Assembly (NCBI RefSeq): GCF_021601385.1
Contig: NZ_BQHO01000034.1
Coordinates: forward strand, 1 to 64,000
Source: Pseudomonas parasichuanensis
GTDB taxonomy: Bacteria > Pseudomonadota > Gammaproteobacteria > Pseudomonadales > Pseudomonadaceae
DNA: 64,000 nucleotides
Direction of reading: 5' to 3'
Shown here: piece by piece, positions 10,735-19,926 of the stretch
Layout: each line of letters begins with the position of its first letter
How positions within the stretch are numbered: the first letter of the stretch is position 1
Translations under genes and position numbers: made by a program
Notes under the pieces: generated by a model
Databases searched by the model: none
Seen by the model: the letters and a program-made list of their open reading frames with translations, nothing else
What the model was told of the DNA's origin: nothing

Positions 10735-12666
10735 TCAGAGTTCGTCCCGGCCTGAATGGAAGCGCCCGCCGCCAAGGATGCGATCGAGTAGTGCCAACGC
10801 GCCCTGCACGTTGGGCCTGTACCCCATGGGCAGCACATCGGTATCGGGCAACGTGGCGTCCCGATACCCCGAGGCCATGACCAGCAGGTGCATCTGGTTG
10901 GCATTCAAGTACACATGGTGCTGCTCCATCGCATAGGACTGGATCAGGCTTAAGGCGCCGGTCACCAAAGGCGTGGCCGCCGAGGTACCGCCATAGGTGT
11001 CGGTGTAGTCACGGTCGTTGCCCGACTTGTCCTGCAGGGCGCCATAGCCCAGGGTCGTCACGCTGTCGCCCCAGGCATTGAGCATGCGGTGGCGGTAGTT
11101 GAAGTTGGAGTACTGATGAGGCTTGCCGTCCCAGGAGTGGCAGGCGCCGACCAGGATCGCATCGGCGTCCCCCAGGTCATTGAAGTAACGCCATTGGCCC
11201 AGGTCGACGCCATAGCTTGTCCGGGTGCCTTTTTCCGGTACATCCTGAGTACTGCCGTTGCTCGCCGCGACCACCACCACCGCGCCACGGCGGGTCAGTT
11301 GCTGGATGACGTCCCACCAGGCGCGGTCATGCACCGCAGGAAGGAATGTGGTCAGGACGGCCGGGTTGGCAGTCTGTCGGTTAATGCCGACGATATCTCC
11401 CGGTTCCACCAGGCGCAGCAAGTCCTTGAGCGTCTGTACTGCGCCCTGCGGATTTCTGTTGTTGTTGTGATAAAGGAACAACTCGCTGTCATGGCTGATC
11501 CCCGTCACCCCCACGCCGTTGCGCACCGCTAGCAGAATGCCGGTCGAGGCAGTGCCGTGCTCGGGGTTGTCATTGGGCTCGAGGGCGACGATGCGCAGGT
11601 CAGGGTTACCGCGCAGATCTTCATGGTCCGGGAACAGGCCACCATCACTGAAATGGATACGGGCGCCCTTGCCCGTCACCTGCCCCGCCCAGGCGGCACG
11701 TATGTTCATACCCTGCGAGAGCGTGGTTGGGGCATCCAGGTAGGCCTGCCGGGCTTCGAAGTCCGGCGTGGGCCGTGCGTTCTCCTCGGCGCGGTTGCCT
11801 GCCAGCACTGCCGTGCCGGTCAGCAGCGTGGCCAGCAGGCCGGCTGCGATCAGCAGTAGCAGTTCCGGCTGGCCCACCCGGCCCTCGAACTGCAGTGACT
11901 CTACATAATCGAGTGCGGCCAGGGTCTTGATCAGCGCGACAAAGGTATCGTTGAGCATGCTGTGCGGTTGTTCGAGCCGACAGTAACGGCCAAGCACCGC
12001 CAGCCTGGGCTGCAAGCGCTCGGCGTCGCTCAGGAATGGCTGCGGATCGATAACTGCTTTGAGATTGGGCCACAGACGTACCAGGACGGAACTCGAGCCC
12101 GGTTCCAGATCGGCCAGCAACTTGGAGAAACCTTGCGCGGCAAAGCCGATCACCAACGGCGGGTAGCGCTTGCCAGCCTCGACCTGTACGAAGGGCTCGG
12201 ACTCATAGGCATCATTCACCTGCAACGACAGGCCGTCGCCCAATGCACGTCGACTTCGCGACAGCGCGGTCGGCAGCGCTACCTTGTCAAGAATGCTGCG
12301 CTGCAGGTCCTGCTCGGTCACCTCCAGCAGCAACGGCTCCAGGTCAATCACCCCCGCCGCCCCCGTTGGCCGGCCTGAAGCCCGTGCGTACCCGTCCATC
12401 AGCACTACCCTGGGGCGGATGCTGTAAGAGCCCGCCAGCGCCTCGGTGGCCAAAGTCACCGGACAGCCATGGTCGATCAGCTCACCGGTATCGGCCTGCG
12501 AGCGCGCCGAAGCACGGGCAAGCGACACCGGCAGGCCTGGGCCGGTGCGCTCCAGCACATAGTGGATACGCTTGACCTTGCTCAGGTCCGGGCCGCTGCA
12601 GCGGACATGGAATTTGCCGTCGAAGCGAAAATTGCGGTAATGCACGAAATGCAGGTCATTGAGCAT
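10735..12666 (-). CDS. Membrane-anchored subtilisin-family (S8) serine protease with pYEATS-like N-terminus
   Basis: Protein of 643 residues. The C-terminal half is a subtilase with the full catalytic set: Asp341 in HFSDGGLFPDHEDL, His370 in PEHGTASTG, oxyanion Asn470 in VAASNGS and Ser562 in TYGGTSAATPLVTGALS. There is no signal peptide or obvious prodomain. A single hydrophobic segment (269-289, LLLLIAAGLLATLLTGTAVLA) separates the protease from an N-terminal ~260-residue region. The first ~95 residues (FDGKFHVRCSGPDLSKVKRI ... VVLMDGYA) resemble the prokaryotic YEATS-type fold seen in bacterial conflict proteins; I offer this as a weak match. ATG 12666 is chosen for AAGGA eight bases upstream. 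It stands alone, convergent with the chemoreceptor. A role in regulated proteolysis or defence is inference only. Confidence 0.85.
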   Translation of the reverse strand: MLNDLHFVHYRNFRFDGKFHVRCSGPDLSKVKRIHYVLERTGPGLPVSLARASARSQADTGELIDHGCPVTLATEALAGSYSIRPRVVLMDGYARASGRPTGAAGVIDLEPLLLEVTEQDLQRSILDKVALPTALSRSRRALGDGLSLQVNDAYESEPFVQVEAGKRYPPLVIGFAAQGFSKLLADLEPGSSSVLVRLWPNLKAVIDPQPFLSDAERLQPRLAVLGRYCRLEQPHSMLNDTFVALIKTLAALDYVESLQFEGRVGQPELLLLIAAGLLATLLTGTAVLAGNRAEENARPTPDFEARQAYLDAPTTLSQGMNIRAAWAGQVTGKGARIHFSDGGLFPDHEDLRGNPDLRIVALEPNDNPEHGTASTGILLAVRNGVGVTGISHDSELFLYHNNNRNPQGAVQTLKDLLRLVEPGDIVGINRQTANPAVLTTFLPAVHDRAWWDVIQQLTRRGAVVVVAASNGSTQDVPEKGTRTSYGVDLGQWRYFNDLGDADAILVGACHSWDGKPHQYSNFNYRHRMLNAWGDSVTTLGYGALQDKSGNDRDYTDTYGGTSAATPLVTGALSLIQSYAMEQHHVYLNANQMHLLVMASGYRDATLPDTDVLPMGYRPNVQGALALLDRILGGGRFHSGRDEL

Positions 12667-12834
12667 GGTGTCCGTCCTTGGGGATGAGAAGCGAAGCACG
12701 CCGGGCGTGCCTGAGCACCTGATGATCAGCGTGCCACCGCAGCCGTTGCAGCCAGAAGCCATTCCCCGTGGGCTGCCGCCTGAGCGGCTCGTCTACACTT
12801 GCCGGCTCATGCACCGGCAACCAACGAGGCGTCG

Positions 12835-13851
12835 ATGAAGAAGTTCCCCACCCTGCTGGCCAGCCTGCTGTTGGCTTTCGGCCTGGCCAGCACTGACACG
12901 GCAGCCGCTGCTGAACAGCCCACTCCCATCCGCTTTGGCGACATCGGCTGGGAAAGCGGCGCGCTGACCACCGAGATCCTGCGCCTGATCGTCGAGCGTG
13001 GTTACGGCTACCCCACCGACACCCTCCCCGGCAGCTCGGTGAGCATGGAAGTGGCACTGGCACGCAACGACCTGCAGGTCATCGCCGAGGAATGGGCCGG
13101 TCGCAGCCCCGCCTGGGTCAAGGCCGAGCAGGCCGGCCAGGTGTTCGCGCTGGGGGACACGGTAAAAAACGCCGAGGAAGGCTGGTGGGTGCCGGCCTAC
13201 GTGATCAAGGGCGATCCCGCACGCAACCTCAAACCACTGGCGCCGGACCTGCGCAGCGTCGCCGACCTCAAACGCTACCCGCAGGTATTCCGCGACCCCG
13301 AGGTGCCCGAGAAGGGCCGTTTCCTCAACAGCCCCAGCGGCTGGACCTCCGAGACCGTCAACAGCCAGAAGCTCAAGGCCTATGGCCTGGACTCCCTGTA
13401 CAACAACTTCCGCAGCGGCACCGGCGCAGCCCTCGATGCCGAAATCAGCTCGGCAATCCGCCGCGGCCAGCCGGTGTTGTTCTACTACTGGAGCCCGACC
13501 CCACTGATGGGGCGTTATGAGCTGGTACGCCTGGAAGAACCTGCGTTCGATGCGACGGCCTGGGCCACCCTCACTGATGCCAACAACCCCAACCCACAGG
13601 GCAGCCGCTCGCTGCCGGCCAAGTTGTCGATCGGCGTCTCCAAGGCCTTTCATGACCAATACCCCGAGCTGGTGGCCGTGTTCGAAAAAGTCGACCTGCC
13701 CATCGACACGTTGAACAAAGCGCTGGCCGTAATGAGCGAAACCCGCCAGAAGCCACGTGAAGCGGCCCTCGCCTTCCTGCAGGAGCACCCCGAGGTTTGG
13801 AAGGCCTGGCTGCCCGCCGACAAGGCCGCCAAGGTCGAGGCCGGCCTGTGA
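12835..13851 (+). CDS. Periplasmic betaine/choline-type ABC substrate-binding protein (ProX/OpuAC family)
   Basis: Periplasmic binding protein of 338 residues with a signal peptide (MKKFPTLLASLLLAFGL ... AAAA, cleavage near 26-28). The mature part begins with the OpuAC-type segment IRFGDIGWESGALTTEILRL, and it carries EEWAGRSPAWVK and the Trp-rich region LFYYWSPTPLMGRYELVRL, which in this family forms the aromatic cage for quaternary amines. GAGG five bases before ATG 12835 supports the start. Its stop overlaps the GTG of the permease gene, so the two are coupled. The likely ligand is glycine betaine, choline, carnitine or a related compound. Confidence 0.9.
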   Translation: MKKFPTLLASLLLAFGLASTDTAAAAEQPTPIRFGDIGWESGALTTEILRLIVERGYGYPTDTLPGSSVSMEVALARNDLQVIAEEWAGRSPAWVKAEQAGQVFALGDTVKNAEEGWWVPAYVIKGDPARNLKPLAPDLRSVADLKRYPQVFRDPEVPEKGRFLNSPSGWTSETVNSQKLKAYGLDSLYNNFRSGTGAALDAEISSAIRRGQPVLFYYWSPTPLMGRYELVRLEEPAFDATAWATLTDANNPNPQGSRSLPAKLSIGVSKAFHDQYPELVAVFEKVDLPIDTLNKALAVMSETRQKPREAALAFLQEHPEVWKAWLPADKAAKVEAGL

Positions 13852-14696
13852 GCGGCGGCTTCCCCGAAGCCCTGCAGTATTCCTTCGCGCCCTCGGTCAA
13901 CCGCCTGGTCGACTGGCTGGTGCTGCACTATGGTGACCAGCTGCGCGGCGTGTCCGAGCAGTTGCTGCAGCTGCTGGTCAGCCTGGAAAGCCTGCTGCGC
14001 CTGTTGCCCTGGTGGCTGCTGTTGCTGCTGGTCGGCCTGCTCGCCTGGCACGCCAGCCGCAGCCTGCTGCGCGCCGTGGCCCTGACCGGGCTGCTGGCAT
14101 TGATCGGGGTGCTGGGGCTGTGGGACAAACTGCTGCAGACCCTCGCCCTGGTACTGGTGAGCACCGGCCTGTGCGTGCTGATCGGCGTGCCGCTGGGCAT
14201 CCTGCTGGCCACCCGCCCGCTGGCCCGGCGCCTGCTGCTGCCGGTGCTCGACGTGATGCAGACCCTGCCTGCCTTCGTCTACCTGATCCCGGTGCTGATG
14301 CTGTTCGGCCTGGGCAAGGTGCCGGCGGTGTTCGCCACCCTGATCTACGCCCTGCCGCCGCTGGTGCGCCTGACCCAGCTGGGCCTGGCGCAGATCGACC
14401 CGTCATTGCTGCAGGCCGCCCACGGCCTGGGCGCCGGCCGCTGGCAACGCTTGCGGCGCATCGCCCTGCCGCTGGCGCTGCCGAGCATCATGGCCGGGCT
14501 CAACCAGTCGGTGATGATGGCGCTGTCGATGGTGGTGGTGGCCTCGATGATCGGCGCCCGCGGCCTGGGCGAGGACGTGCTGGCCGGCATCCAGACGCTG
14601 AATGTCGGCCAGGGCGTCGAGGCGGGGCTGGCGATCGTCGCCCTGGCCATGGTGATCGACCGGATCAGCCAGGCGTATGGGCGCGCTGGGCGTTGA
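13848..14696 (+). CDS. ABC transporter permease, ProW/OpuAB type
   Basis: Inner-membrane permease of 282 residues with about six helices. It shares the BPD_transp_1 signature: VLDVMQTLPAFVYLIPVLML early, then the EAA-like cytoplasmic loop QAAHGLGAGRWQRLRRIALP, which contacts the ATPase. The GTG start at 13848 overlaps the upstream stop (GTGA), giving coupling to the binding-protein gene. The expected ATP-binding subunit (ProV-like) is not adjacent: the next gene is a LysR regulator. The pair must use an ATPase encoded elsewhere or be incomplete. Confidence 0.9.
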   Translation: MSGGFPEALQYSFAPSVNRLVDWLVLHYGDQLRGVSEQLLQLLVSLESLLRLLPWWLLLLLVGLLAWHASRSLLRAVALTGLLALIGVLGLWDKLLQTLALVLVSTGLCVLIGVPLGILLATRPLARRLLLPVLDVMQTLPAFVYLIPVLMLFGLGKVPAVFATLIYALPPLVRLTQLGLAQIDPSLLQAAHGLGAGRWQRLRRIALPLALPSIMAGLNQSVMMALSMVVVASMIGARGLGEDVLAGIQTLNVGQGVEAGLAIVALAMVIDRISQAYGRAGR

Positions 14697-14745
14697 TGCA
14701 GTATCGTGCCCACTGCTCACTGCCTAGCAACCCCGGAGTTCCCGC

Positions 14746-15609
14746 GTGTCCCTCAAAGCCCTGCGCACCCTGGTGACCATCGCCCGCCACGGCACCTTCG
14801 CCCGCGCCGCCGACCTGCTCAGCCTCACCCCGTCAGCGGTGAGCTTGCACATCAAGACCCTGGAAGACGAACTGCAGGTCACCCTGTTCGACCGCAGCCG
14901 CCGCCAGGTCGTGCTGACTGAGGCCGGGCAACTGGCCGTGGCCCGCGCCGAGAGCATCCTCGGCGCCTATGACGAACTGGCCGACACCCTCGCCAGTGGC
15001 CCCAGCCTGCGTGGCCGCCTGCGCATCGGCGCGATCCACACCGTGCTGGCGCGGCGCCTGCCGCGGGCCTTGGTGTGGATCAAGGCGCACCATCCGCAGC
15101 TGCATATCAGCGTGGTCTCGGGCATGTCGGCCGAGCTGGCCCGGCGCGTCGAGGACGGCGAACTGGACGCGGCGATCACCACCGAGCCGGTCAGCCCCTA
15201 CCCGCAGAGCCTGCAATTCACCCCACTGTTCGAGGACCGTTTCTGGGCCATCGCCAGCCCCGAGCTGGCCGGCCAGAGCGTTGCCGAACTGCTCGCCAGC
15301 CAGCCGTTCCTGCGCTTCGACAAGCGCGCCTGGGCCGGCCGGCAGATCGAACAGGAACTGCGCCGCCAGCGCCTGCAGGTGAGCGAACAGATGGAGCTGG
15401 ACAGCCAGGAGGCGCTGGCACGCATGGCGGCCATGGGCCTGGGGGTGGCGATCATCCCCATGAGCGATGACGACCTCGAACGCCTGCCACCGGCCAGTGT
15501 TCAGCCGTTCGGCGAGCCTCAGCTGACCCGGCGCGTGGTGTTGCTGGAGCATGAGAAGAGCCAGCGGCGGCATTTGAGTGCGGTGTTGAAGACGGCATTG
15601 GATGCGTGA
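14746..15609 (+). CDS. LysR-family transcriptional regulator
   Basis: LysR regulator of 287 residues. An N-terminal winged helix-turn-helix (about 1-60, LRTLVTIARHGTFARAADLL followed by LTPSAVSLHIKTLEDELQV) is followed by a periplasmic-binding-like effector domain (from about 88, LRGRLRIGAIHTVLARRLP). The start is GTG with CGGAG seven bases upstream. It lies 49 bases downstream of the betaine-type permease on the same strand, while the AEC carrier follows after a terminator hairpin, so control of the ABC genes or the AEC gene is possible. The effector is unknown. Confidence 0.9.
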   Translation: MSLKALRTLVTIARHGTFARAADLLSLTPSAVSLHIKTLEDELQVTLFDRSRRQVVLTEAGQLAVARAESILGAYDELADTLASGPSLRGRLRIGAIHTVLARRLPRALVWIKAHHPQLHISVVSGMSAELARRVEDGELDAAITTEPVSPYPQSLQFTPLFEDRFWAIASPELAGQSVAELLASQPFLRFDKRAWAGRQIEQELRRQRLQVSEQMELDSQEALARMAAMGLGVAIIPMSDDDLERLPPASVQPFGEPQLTRRVVLLEHEKSQRRHLSAVLKTALDA

Positions 15610-15618
15610 ATCAAAACA

Positions 15619-15647
15619 CGTGGGAGCGCTGGTCCGCCGCTCCCACG
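15619..15647 (+). terminator. Hairpin terminator after LysR gene
   Basis: A 10-bp perfect stem (CGTGGGAGCG / CGCTCCCACG) with a 9-base loop begins nine bases after the LysR stop. There is no long T-run immediately after it. Its arm also resembles the REP-type GTGGGAGCG core, so it may be a REP-derived terminator. Confidence 0.6.
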
Positions 15648-15756
15648 CCGCCATCAACGATGCAGTTTTTCTCAATAGTCACTACAGAAAACACCGTTTT
15701 TTCTGCTCGCTCGCCTCCGCTACCCTGTGCCGGTACCCGACCACGGACCGCCGACC

Positions 15757-16674
15757 ATGCTCCATCTGCTGCTGACCACCCTCGTCCCAATCATCCTGCT
15801 CATCGCCCTGGGCACCTGGCTGCGGGTGCGCGGTTTCCTTGCCGAAACCTTCTGGCCCGGCGCCGAGCGCCTGAGCTACTACGTGCTGCTGCCGTCGTTG
15901 TTCCTGCATGGCCTGGCCACCGCCAACCTCGACGGCGTGCCAGTGCTGGGCATGGTCGGCGTGCTGATGCTCTCGACCCTGCTCGGCGCCCTGCTGCTGG
16001 TGCTGTACCAAGGTGCAGCCAGCCATGACGGCGCCGACTTCACCTCGGTGTTTCAAGGCGGCGTGCGCTTCAACAACTACATTGGCGCCACCTTGGCCGC
16101 GGGCATCTACGGCAGTGCCGGGATCGCCCTGGCGGCGGTGGCCAACGCCGCCATCGTGCCGCTGGTCAACCTGCTCTGCGTGCTGGTGTTCGCCCGCTTC
16201 AGCGCCCGCCACAGCTCGCCGGCCACGGTGCTCAAGGCCATCTTCGCCAACCCCTTGATCGTTGGTTGCGCCGGGGGCCTGCTGCTGCGGGTGAGCGGCC
16301 TGGGTCTGCCGGCGGGGCTGGAGCCGACCGTCAAGGCACTCGGCCAGGCCGCCTTGCCTCTGGGCCTGCTGTGCGTCGGCGCGGCCCTTGGCGGCGCCCG
16401 CCTGGGCCAGCAGGTAAAACCGCTGATGGCGGCCTCGCTGTTCAAGTTCCTGGTCATGCCGCTGACCACCTGGGGCCTGTGCCGATTGCTCGGCCTCGGC
16501 GGCCAGGCGGCTGTGGTGGCGGTGTTGTTCCAGGCCTTGCCGACGGCCTCGTCGTCCTATGTGATGGCCCGCCAGATGGGTGGCAACGCACCGTTGATGG
16601 CCACCATCATCGCCCTGCAAACCGTGGCCGCGGCCCTTACCCTGCCGCTGGTGCTGAGCCTGACGCTGAGTTGA
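15757..16674 (+). CDS. AEC-family transporter (auxin efflux carrier type)
   Basis: Inner-membrane carrier of 305 residues with about ten helices in two halves. The start HLLLTTLVPIILLIALGTWL, the segment VRFNNYIGATLAAGIYG and the C-terminal QALPTASSSYVMARQMGGNA are typical of the AEC family (malonate and other organic anion carriers). The ATG at 15757 fits the family N-terminus although the ribosome site is weak (CGGA). It is a single gene; the substrate is unknown. Confidence 0.88.
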   Translation: MLHLLLTTLVPIILLIALGTWLRVRGFLAETFWPGAERLSYYVLLPSLFLHGLATANLDGVPVLGMVGVLMLSTLLGALLLVLYQGAASHDGADFTSVFQGGVRFNNYIGATLAAGIYGSAGIALAAVANAAIVPLVNLLCVLVFARFSARHSSPATVLKAIFANPLIVGCAGGLLLRVSGLGLPAGLEPTVKALGQAALPLGLLCVGAALGGARLGQQVKPLMAASLFKFLVMPLTTWGLCRLLGLGGQAAVVAVLFQALPTASSSYVMARQMGGNAPLMATIIALQTVAAALTLPLVLSLTLS

Positions 16675-16722
16675 ATCCGCCCGGCTAGACTGTGATCAGC
16701 CCCACCACTCGGAACCTCGACC

Positions 16723-17334
16723 ATGCGCCTTTCGTGGATGCTGTTCGGCTTGTCGCTAACCCTGCTTGCAGGCCCGCTCACCGCCGCCGACAGCCAGAAA
16801 GCCGCCGTCGCCGAAGACAAGGCGCAAGTGCTGGAGGAAAAGGTGGTGGAGGACGCGCCCCCCCCGAAAAAAGCCGAAACCATCACCCCCACCGAAGTGC
16901 AGGCAGTCGACCCGGCCGGCCAGGCGCCGATGGACGACAGCATCACCTGCCTGGCCCGCACCATCTACTGGGAGGCCAAGGGCGCCGACAGCGAAGACAT
17001 GAGCGCGGTGGCCAGCGTGGTGCTCAACCGCCTGGGCCATGATGGTTTCCCGGACACCATCTGCGGCGTGGTCAAGCAAGGGGTGGAGAGCAAGAGCTGC
17101 CAATTCTCCTGGTGGTGCGACGGGCGCCCTGACCAGGTGGAAGAGGAAGAACGATACGCGGTGGCCAAGGAGATCGCGCGCAAGGCGCTTAACCAACAGC
17201 TCAAGGACCCTACGGACGGTGCGCTGTATTTCCATGACCGCACCGTGCACCCCGACTGGGCCAAGACCTACCGCAAGACGGCGCAAACCAGCCATTTTCT
17301 GTTCTACAAACCCAACCAGGCGCTGGCCCGCTAA
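16723..17334 (+). CDS. Secreted SleB-type cell-wall hydrolase
   Basis: Protein of 203 residues with a signal peptide (MRLSWMLFGLSLTLLAGPLTAA), a charged low-complexity linker (about 25-65) and a C-terminal Hydrolase_2/SleB domain. The domain shows LARTIYWEAKGADSEDMSAV, with the catalytic Glu in YWEAKG, then VASVVLNRL, CQFSWWCDG and GALYFHD. SleB-type enzymes are lytic transglycosylase-like peptidoglycan hydrolases; in Gram-negatives this group is periplasmic. It is a single gene without an obvious operon partner. Confidence in the domain is high, in the physiological role low. Confidence 0.9.
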   Translation: MRLSWMLFGLSLTLLAGPLTAADSQKAAVAEDKAQVLEEKVVEDAPPPKKAETITPTEVQAVDPAGQAPMDDSITCLARTIYWEAKGADSEDMSAVASVVLNRLGHDGFPDTICGVVKQGVESKSCQFSWWCDGRPDQVEEEERYAVAKEIARKALNQQLKDPTDGALYFHDRTVHPDWAKTYRKTAQTSHFLFYKPNQALAR

Positions 17335-17533
17335 GGGCTCGGCGCTGGGTGTGCCCCGGCGAATGACCGGCATGGATCGCACTTTTGCGCAGGCAAGCGG
17401 TCTACCCCCTCTTTCACCGCATCACATCAAACGACCAAGGGTTCACAGCCCTGCACATCGCTGGGCCAAAAGCCCTGCGCTTGTGTAGGATGGGCAGCGC
17501 ACAAGCAGACGCTGCCAGTACAGGGAGATCCAC

Positions 17534-18391
17534 ATGCGCGTCCCATCCGTTGCCTGCCTTTTCGGCCTGTCGCTGGCCCTGCTCGCCTCGACCGGCGCCC
17601 AGGCCATCACCGGCGAAGAAGCGCAACTGATCGATACGATCAACGTCTACCGCAGCCAACCCCAGCACTGTGGCAGCGAAGCCTCGCTGGAGCTGCCGCC
17701 GCTCAACAGCGACACCCGCCTGGCGCTGTCGCCCGAAGGCACCCGCGACCTGCAGCAGGCCATGAGCCGCGCCGCCTACCCCATGGTCAACGTGCAGGCC
17801 ATCAGCCTGTCCGGGCCACGCGATGCGAAGGCGGCGATGAAGGCCATCGAAGAGAGCTTCTGCCAAGTGGTGCTCGACCCGCAGTTCATCGATATCGGCG
17901 TCAGCCAGGAGGGCCGCGACTGGCGTATCGTGCTTGCCCGGCCGCTGCTCAGCGGGCGCCTGGGCGACTGGCAGGCCGAGGGGCAGAAACTGCTGCAGGA
18001 GGTCAACGCCGCCCGCGGCGTAGCGCGCCAATGTGGTGGCCAGCCCTTCCCCGCCGCCAAGGCTCTGAGCTGGAACAGCGTGCTGGCCGGCGCCGCCGCC
18101 AACCACACGCGCAACATGGCCAACCAGAACTTCTTCGATCACATCGACCGCGACGATCGCACCCCGGGCGACCGCGCCGAACTGGCCGGCTACAGCTACC
18201 AGCAGATTGGCGAGAACATCGCCGCCGGGCGCGACACCGCACGCAAGGTGGTCGATGGCTGGCTGGCCAGCCCCGGGCATTGCGCCACGCTGATGAACCC
18301 GGACTTCCGCGACCTGGGCGCGGCCTACGCGGTGGACCCGAAAAGCGATGCGGGGATTTACTGGACTGCGCTGTTCGGTACGCCGCAGTAG
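17534..18391 (+). CDS. Secreted CAP (SCP/PR1)-domain protein
   Basis: Exported protein of 285 residues: signal peptide (MRVPSVACLFGLSLALLASTGAQA), an N-terminal region of about 130 residues also beginning with a CAP-like helix (AQLIDTINVYRSQPQHCG), then a CAP domain (about 155-283). The CAP domain has the conserved set LLQEVNAARG, ANHTRNMANQNFFDHI, YQQIGENIAAG and SPGHCATLMNPDF. The paired NxxR helices suggest a duplication in which the first copy has decayed. CAP proteins are extracytoplasmic with mostly unknown biochemical activity. A ribosome site (GGGAGA) precedes the ATG. Confidence 0.88.
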   Translation: MRVPSVACLFGLSLALLASTGAQAITGEEAQLIDTINVYRSQPQHCGSEASLELPPLNSDTRLALSPEGTRDLQQAMSRAAYPMVNVQAISLSGPRDAKAAMKAIEESFCQVVLDPQFIDIGVSQEGRDWRIVLARPLLSGRLGDWQAEGQKLLQEVNAARGVARQCGGQPFPAAKALSWNSVLAGAAANHTRNMANQNFFDHIDRDDRTPGDRAELAGYSYQQIGENIAAGRDTARKVVDGWLASPGHCATLMNPDFRDLGAAYAVDPKSDAGIYWTALFGTPQ

Positions 18392-18415
18392 GGCGATGAC
18401 AGGTGGCGGCGCCTG

Positions 18416-19288
18416 TCAGGGCACAAGAAACGCCACGACCTGCTCCGCCGCCGCCGCCGGGTCTTCCTGCATGAAGCAGTGCCCGCCGGCCACCTGCTGC
18501 GCACTCACCTGGCTGTTCAGCCGGGCCAGGCGCTGCACCGAGTGGGGCACGAACGGATAGGTGTGCTCACCATAGAGAATGCGCGTCGGTGTCTGGATAG
18601 CCGTCAATTGCTGCCACATGCGCGCAGGGAACGAACTGAAGATTTCCACCTCACGACTGGGCCGGCACTTGAGCACCACGCCTTCGCCACAATCACCGAT
18701 GGCATGCTCCACATAGGCGTGCAGCGCCGTTTCGCTCCAGCCCTTGAAGATGCCGCGCCCCTGCAGCGCGGCCAGCGCCGCCTGGCGATCCGGCCAGTGG
18801 CTGCGGCGGGTCGCGGCCTTACGCGCCAAGGCGTGGCGCCGGTGCAGGCCGACCAGCGCGGCGGCGCCCATCACCCCCAGCATGCGCCGGCTGAACAGCA
18901 CCGGGTCGAGCAGCACGGCGCGCTGGAACAACGGCGGCTGGCTGGCCAGGATCAGGCCGGTGAGCACCCCGCCGAAGCTATGGCCGACGGCAAAGCAAGG
19001 TACGTCGCCATACTCATTACGCCCCGCCTCGAAGGCCTCCACCGCCAGGGCCGCCGTGCGGTTCCAACCAACAAAGTCGCCGCCGTGATCACTGTCGCCA
19101 TGGCCCTGCACATCGCTCAGCCACAGGTCGAAGTGCTCCGCCAGGCGCAGCAGCATAGGCTGGTAGGCCAGGCAGCAGAAGCCGTTTCCGTGCAGGAAAT
19201 GCAGCAATGGCCGGCCACTGGGTGGCATGCGCCAGCCACGCAAGGTAAAGCCTTCGGCGCATTCATGGGACCAGGGAATCAACTCCAT
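18416..19288 (-). CDS. Alpha/beta-fold hydrolase
   Basis: Serine hydrolase of 290 residues, alpha/beta fold. The oxyanion loop HGNGFCC follows the second strand, the nucleophile lies in AVGHSFGGVLTG, and a late Asp/His pair fits ILYGEHTYPF and VAGGHCFMQEDP. The last motif gives the catalytic His of the family. There is no signal peptide, so it is cytoplasmic. It starts 17 bases after the stop of the LysE-family exporter and is probably co-transcribed with it. The substrate is unknown (esters or lactones in related proteins). Confidence 0.88.
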   Translation of the reverse strand: MELIPWSHECAEGFTLRGWRMPPSGRPLLHFLHGNGFCCLAYQPMLLRLAEHFDLWLSDVQGHGDSDHGGDFVGWNRTAALAVEAFEAGRNEYGDVPCFAVGHSFGGVLTGLILASQPPLFQRAVLLDPVLFSRRMLGVMGAAALVGLHRRHALARKAATRRSHWPDRQAALAALQGRGIFKGWSETALHAYVEHAIGDCGEGVVLKCRPSREVEIFSSFPARMWQQLTAIQTPTRILYGEHTYPFVPHSVQRLARLNSQVSAQQVAGGHCFMQEDPAAAAEQVVAFLVP

Positions 19289-19305
19289 CTACTGCACTCG
19301 CCGCT

Positions 19306-19926
19306 CTAGGAAAACGACGATTCTACAAACAGCAACGGATAGAGTGAAATCACCAGCAGCACGGCCATCAGGACATTGAACAGCACCACCGCGCGGGGAT
19401 TGCGCAACAGGTTGCGCAGGGCGCTGCCGAACATCACCCAGACCCCGACGCTGGGCAGGTTGACCAGGCCGAACACGGCGGCGATGACGATCACATTGAA
19501 CACATAGCCCTGGGCCGGGGTGTAGGTGGTGATCGCCCCCACCGCCATCACCCAGGCCTTGGGGTTGACCCACTGGAACGCCGCCGCGCCCCAGAAGCCC
19601 AGTGGCTTGCGGCTGCCGGCGGTGTCACCGGACATCGGCCCGGAGGTGGCGATCTTCCAGGCCAGGTACAGCAGATAGGCGGCGCCGGCATAGCGCAGGA
19701 TGCTGTACAGCGGCGGCCATGCCTTGAACACCTCGCCCAGCCCCAGGCCCACCGCCAGCACCATCACCATGAAGCCGATGCTGATGCCCAGGGCATGGGG
19801 GATGCTGCGGCGTACGCCGAAATTGACCCCCGAGGCCAGCAACATGGTGTTGTTGGGGCCAGGGGTGATGGAGGATACGAAGGCGAACAGCACGAAGGCG
19901 CTGAGCAGGTCGAGCGAGGCAAGCAT
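19306..19926 (-). CDS. LysE/RhtB-family amino-acid exporter
   Basis: Inner-membrane exporter of 206 residues with five to six helices. The family signature SITPGPNNTMLLASGVNFG lies near the N-terminus, followed by LGISIGFMVMVLAVG and a middle segment FWGAAAFQWVNPKAW. RhtB-type members export amino acids such as threonine, homoserine or leucine; the particular substrate is open. GGAAG about nine bases upstream supports the ATG at 19926. It is first in a two-gene unit with the hydrolase and divergent from the GNAT gene. Confidence 0.9.
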   Translation of the reverse strand: MLASLDLLSAFVLFAFVSSITPGPNNTMLLASGVNFGVRRSIPHALGISIGFMVMVLAVGLGLGEVFKAWPPLYSILRYAGAAYLLYLAWKIATSGPMSGDTAGSRKPLGFWGAAAFQWVNPKAWVMAVGAITTYTPAQGYVFNVIVIAAVFGLVNLPSVGVWVMFGSALRNLLRNPRAVVLFNVLMAVLLVISLYPLLFVESSFS

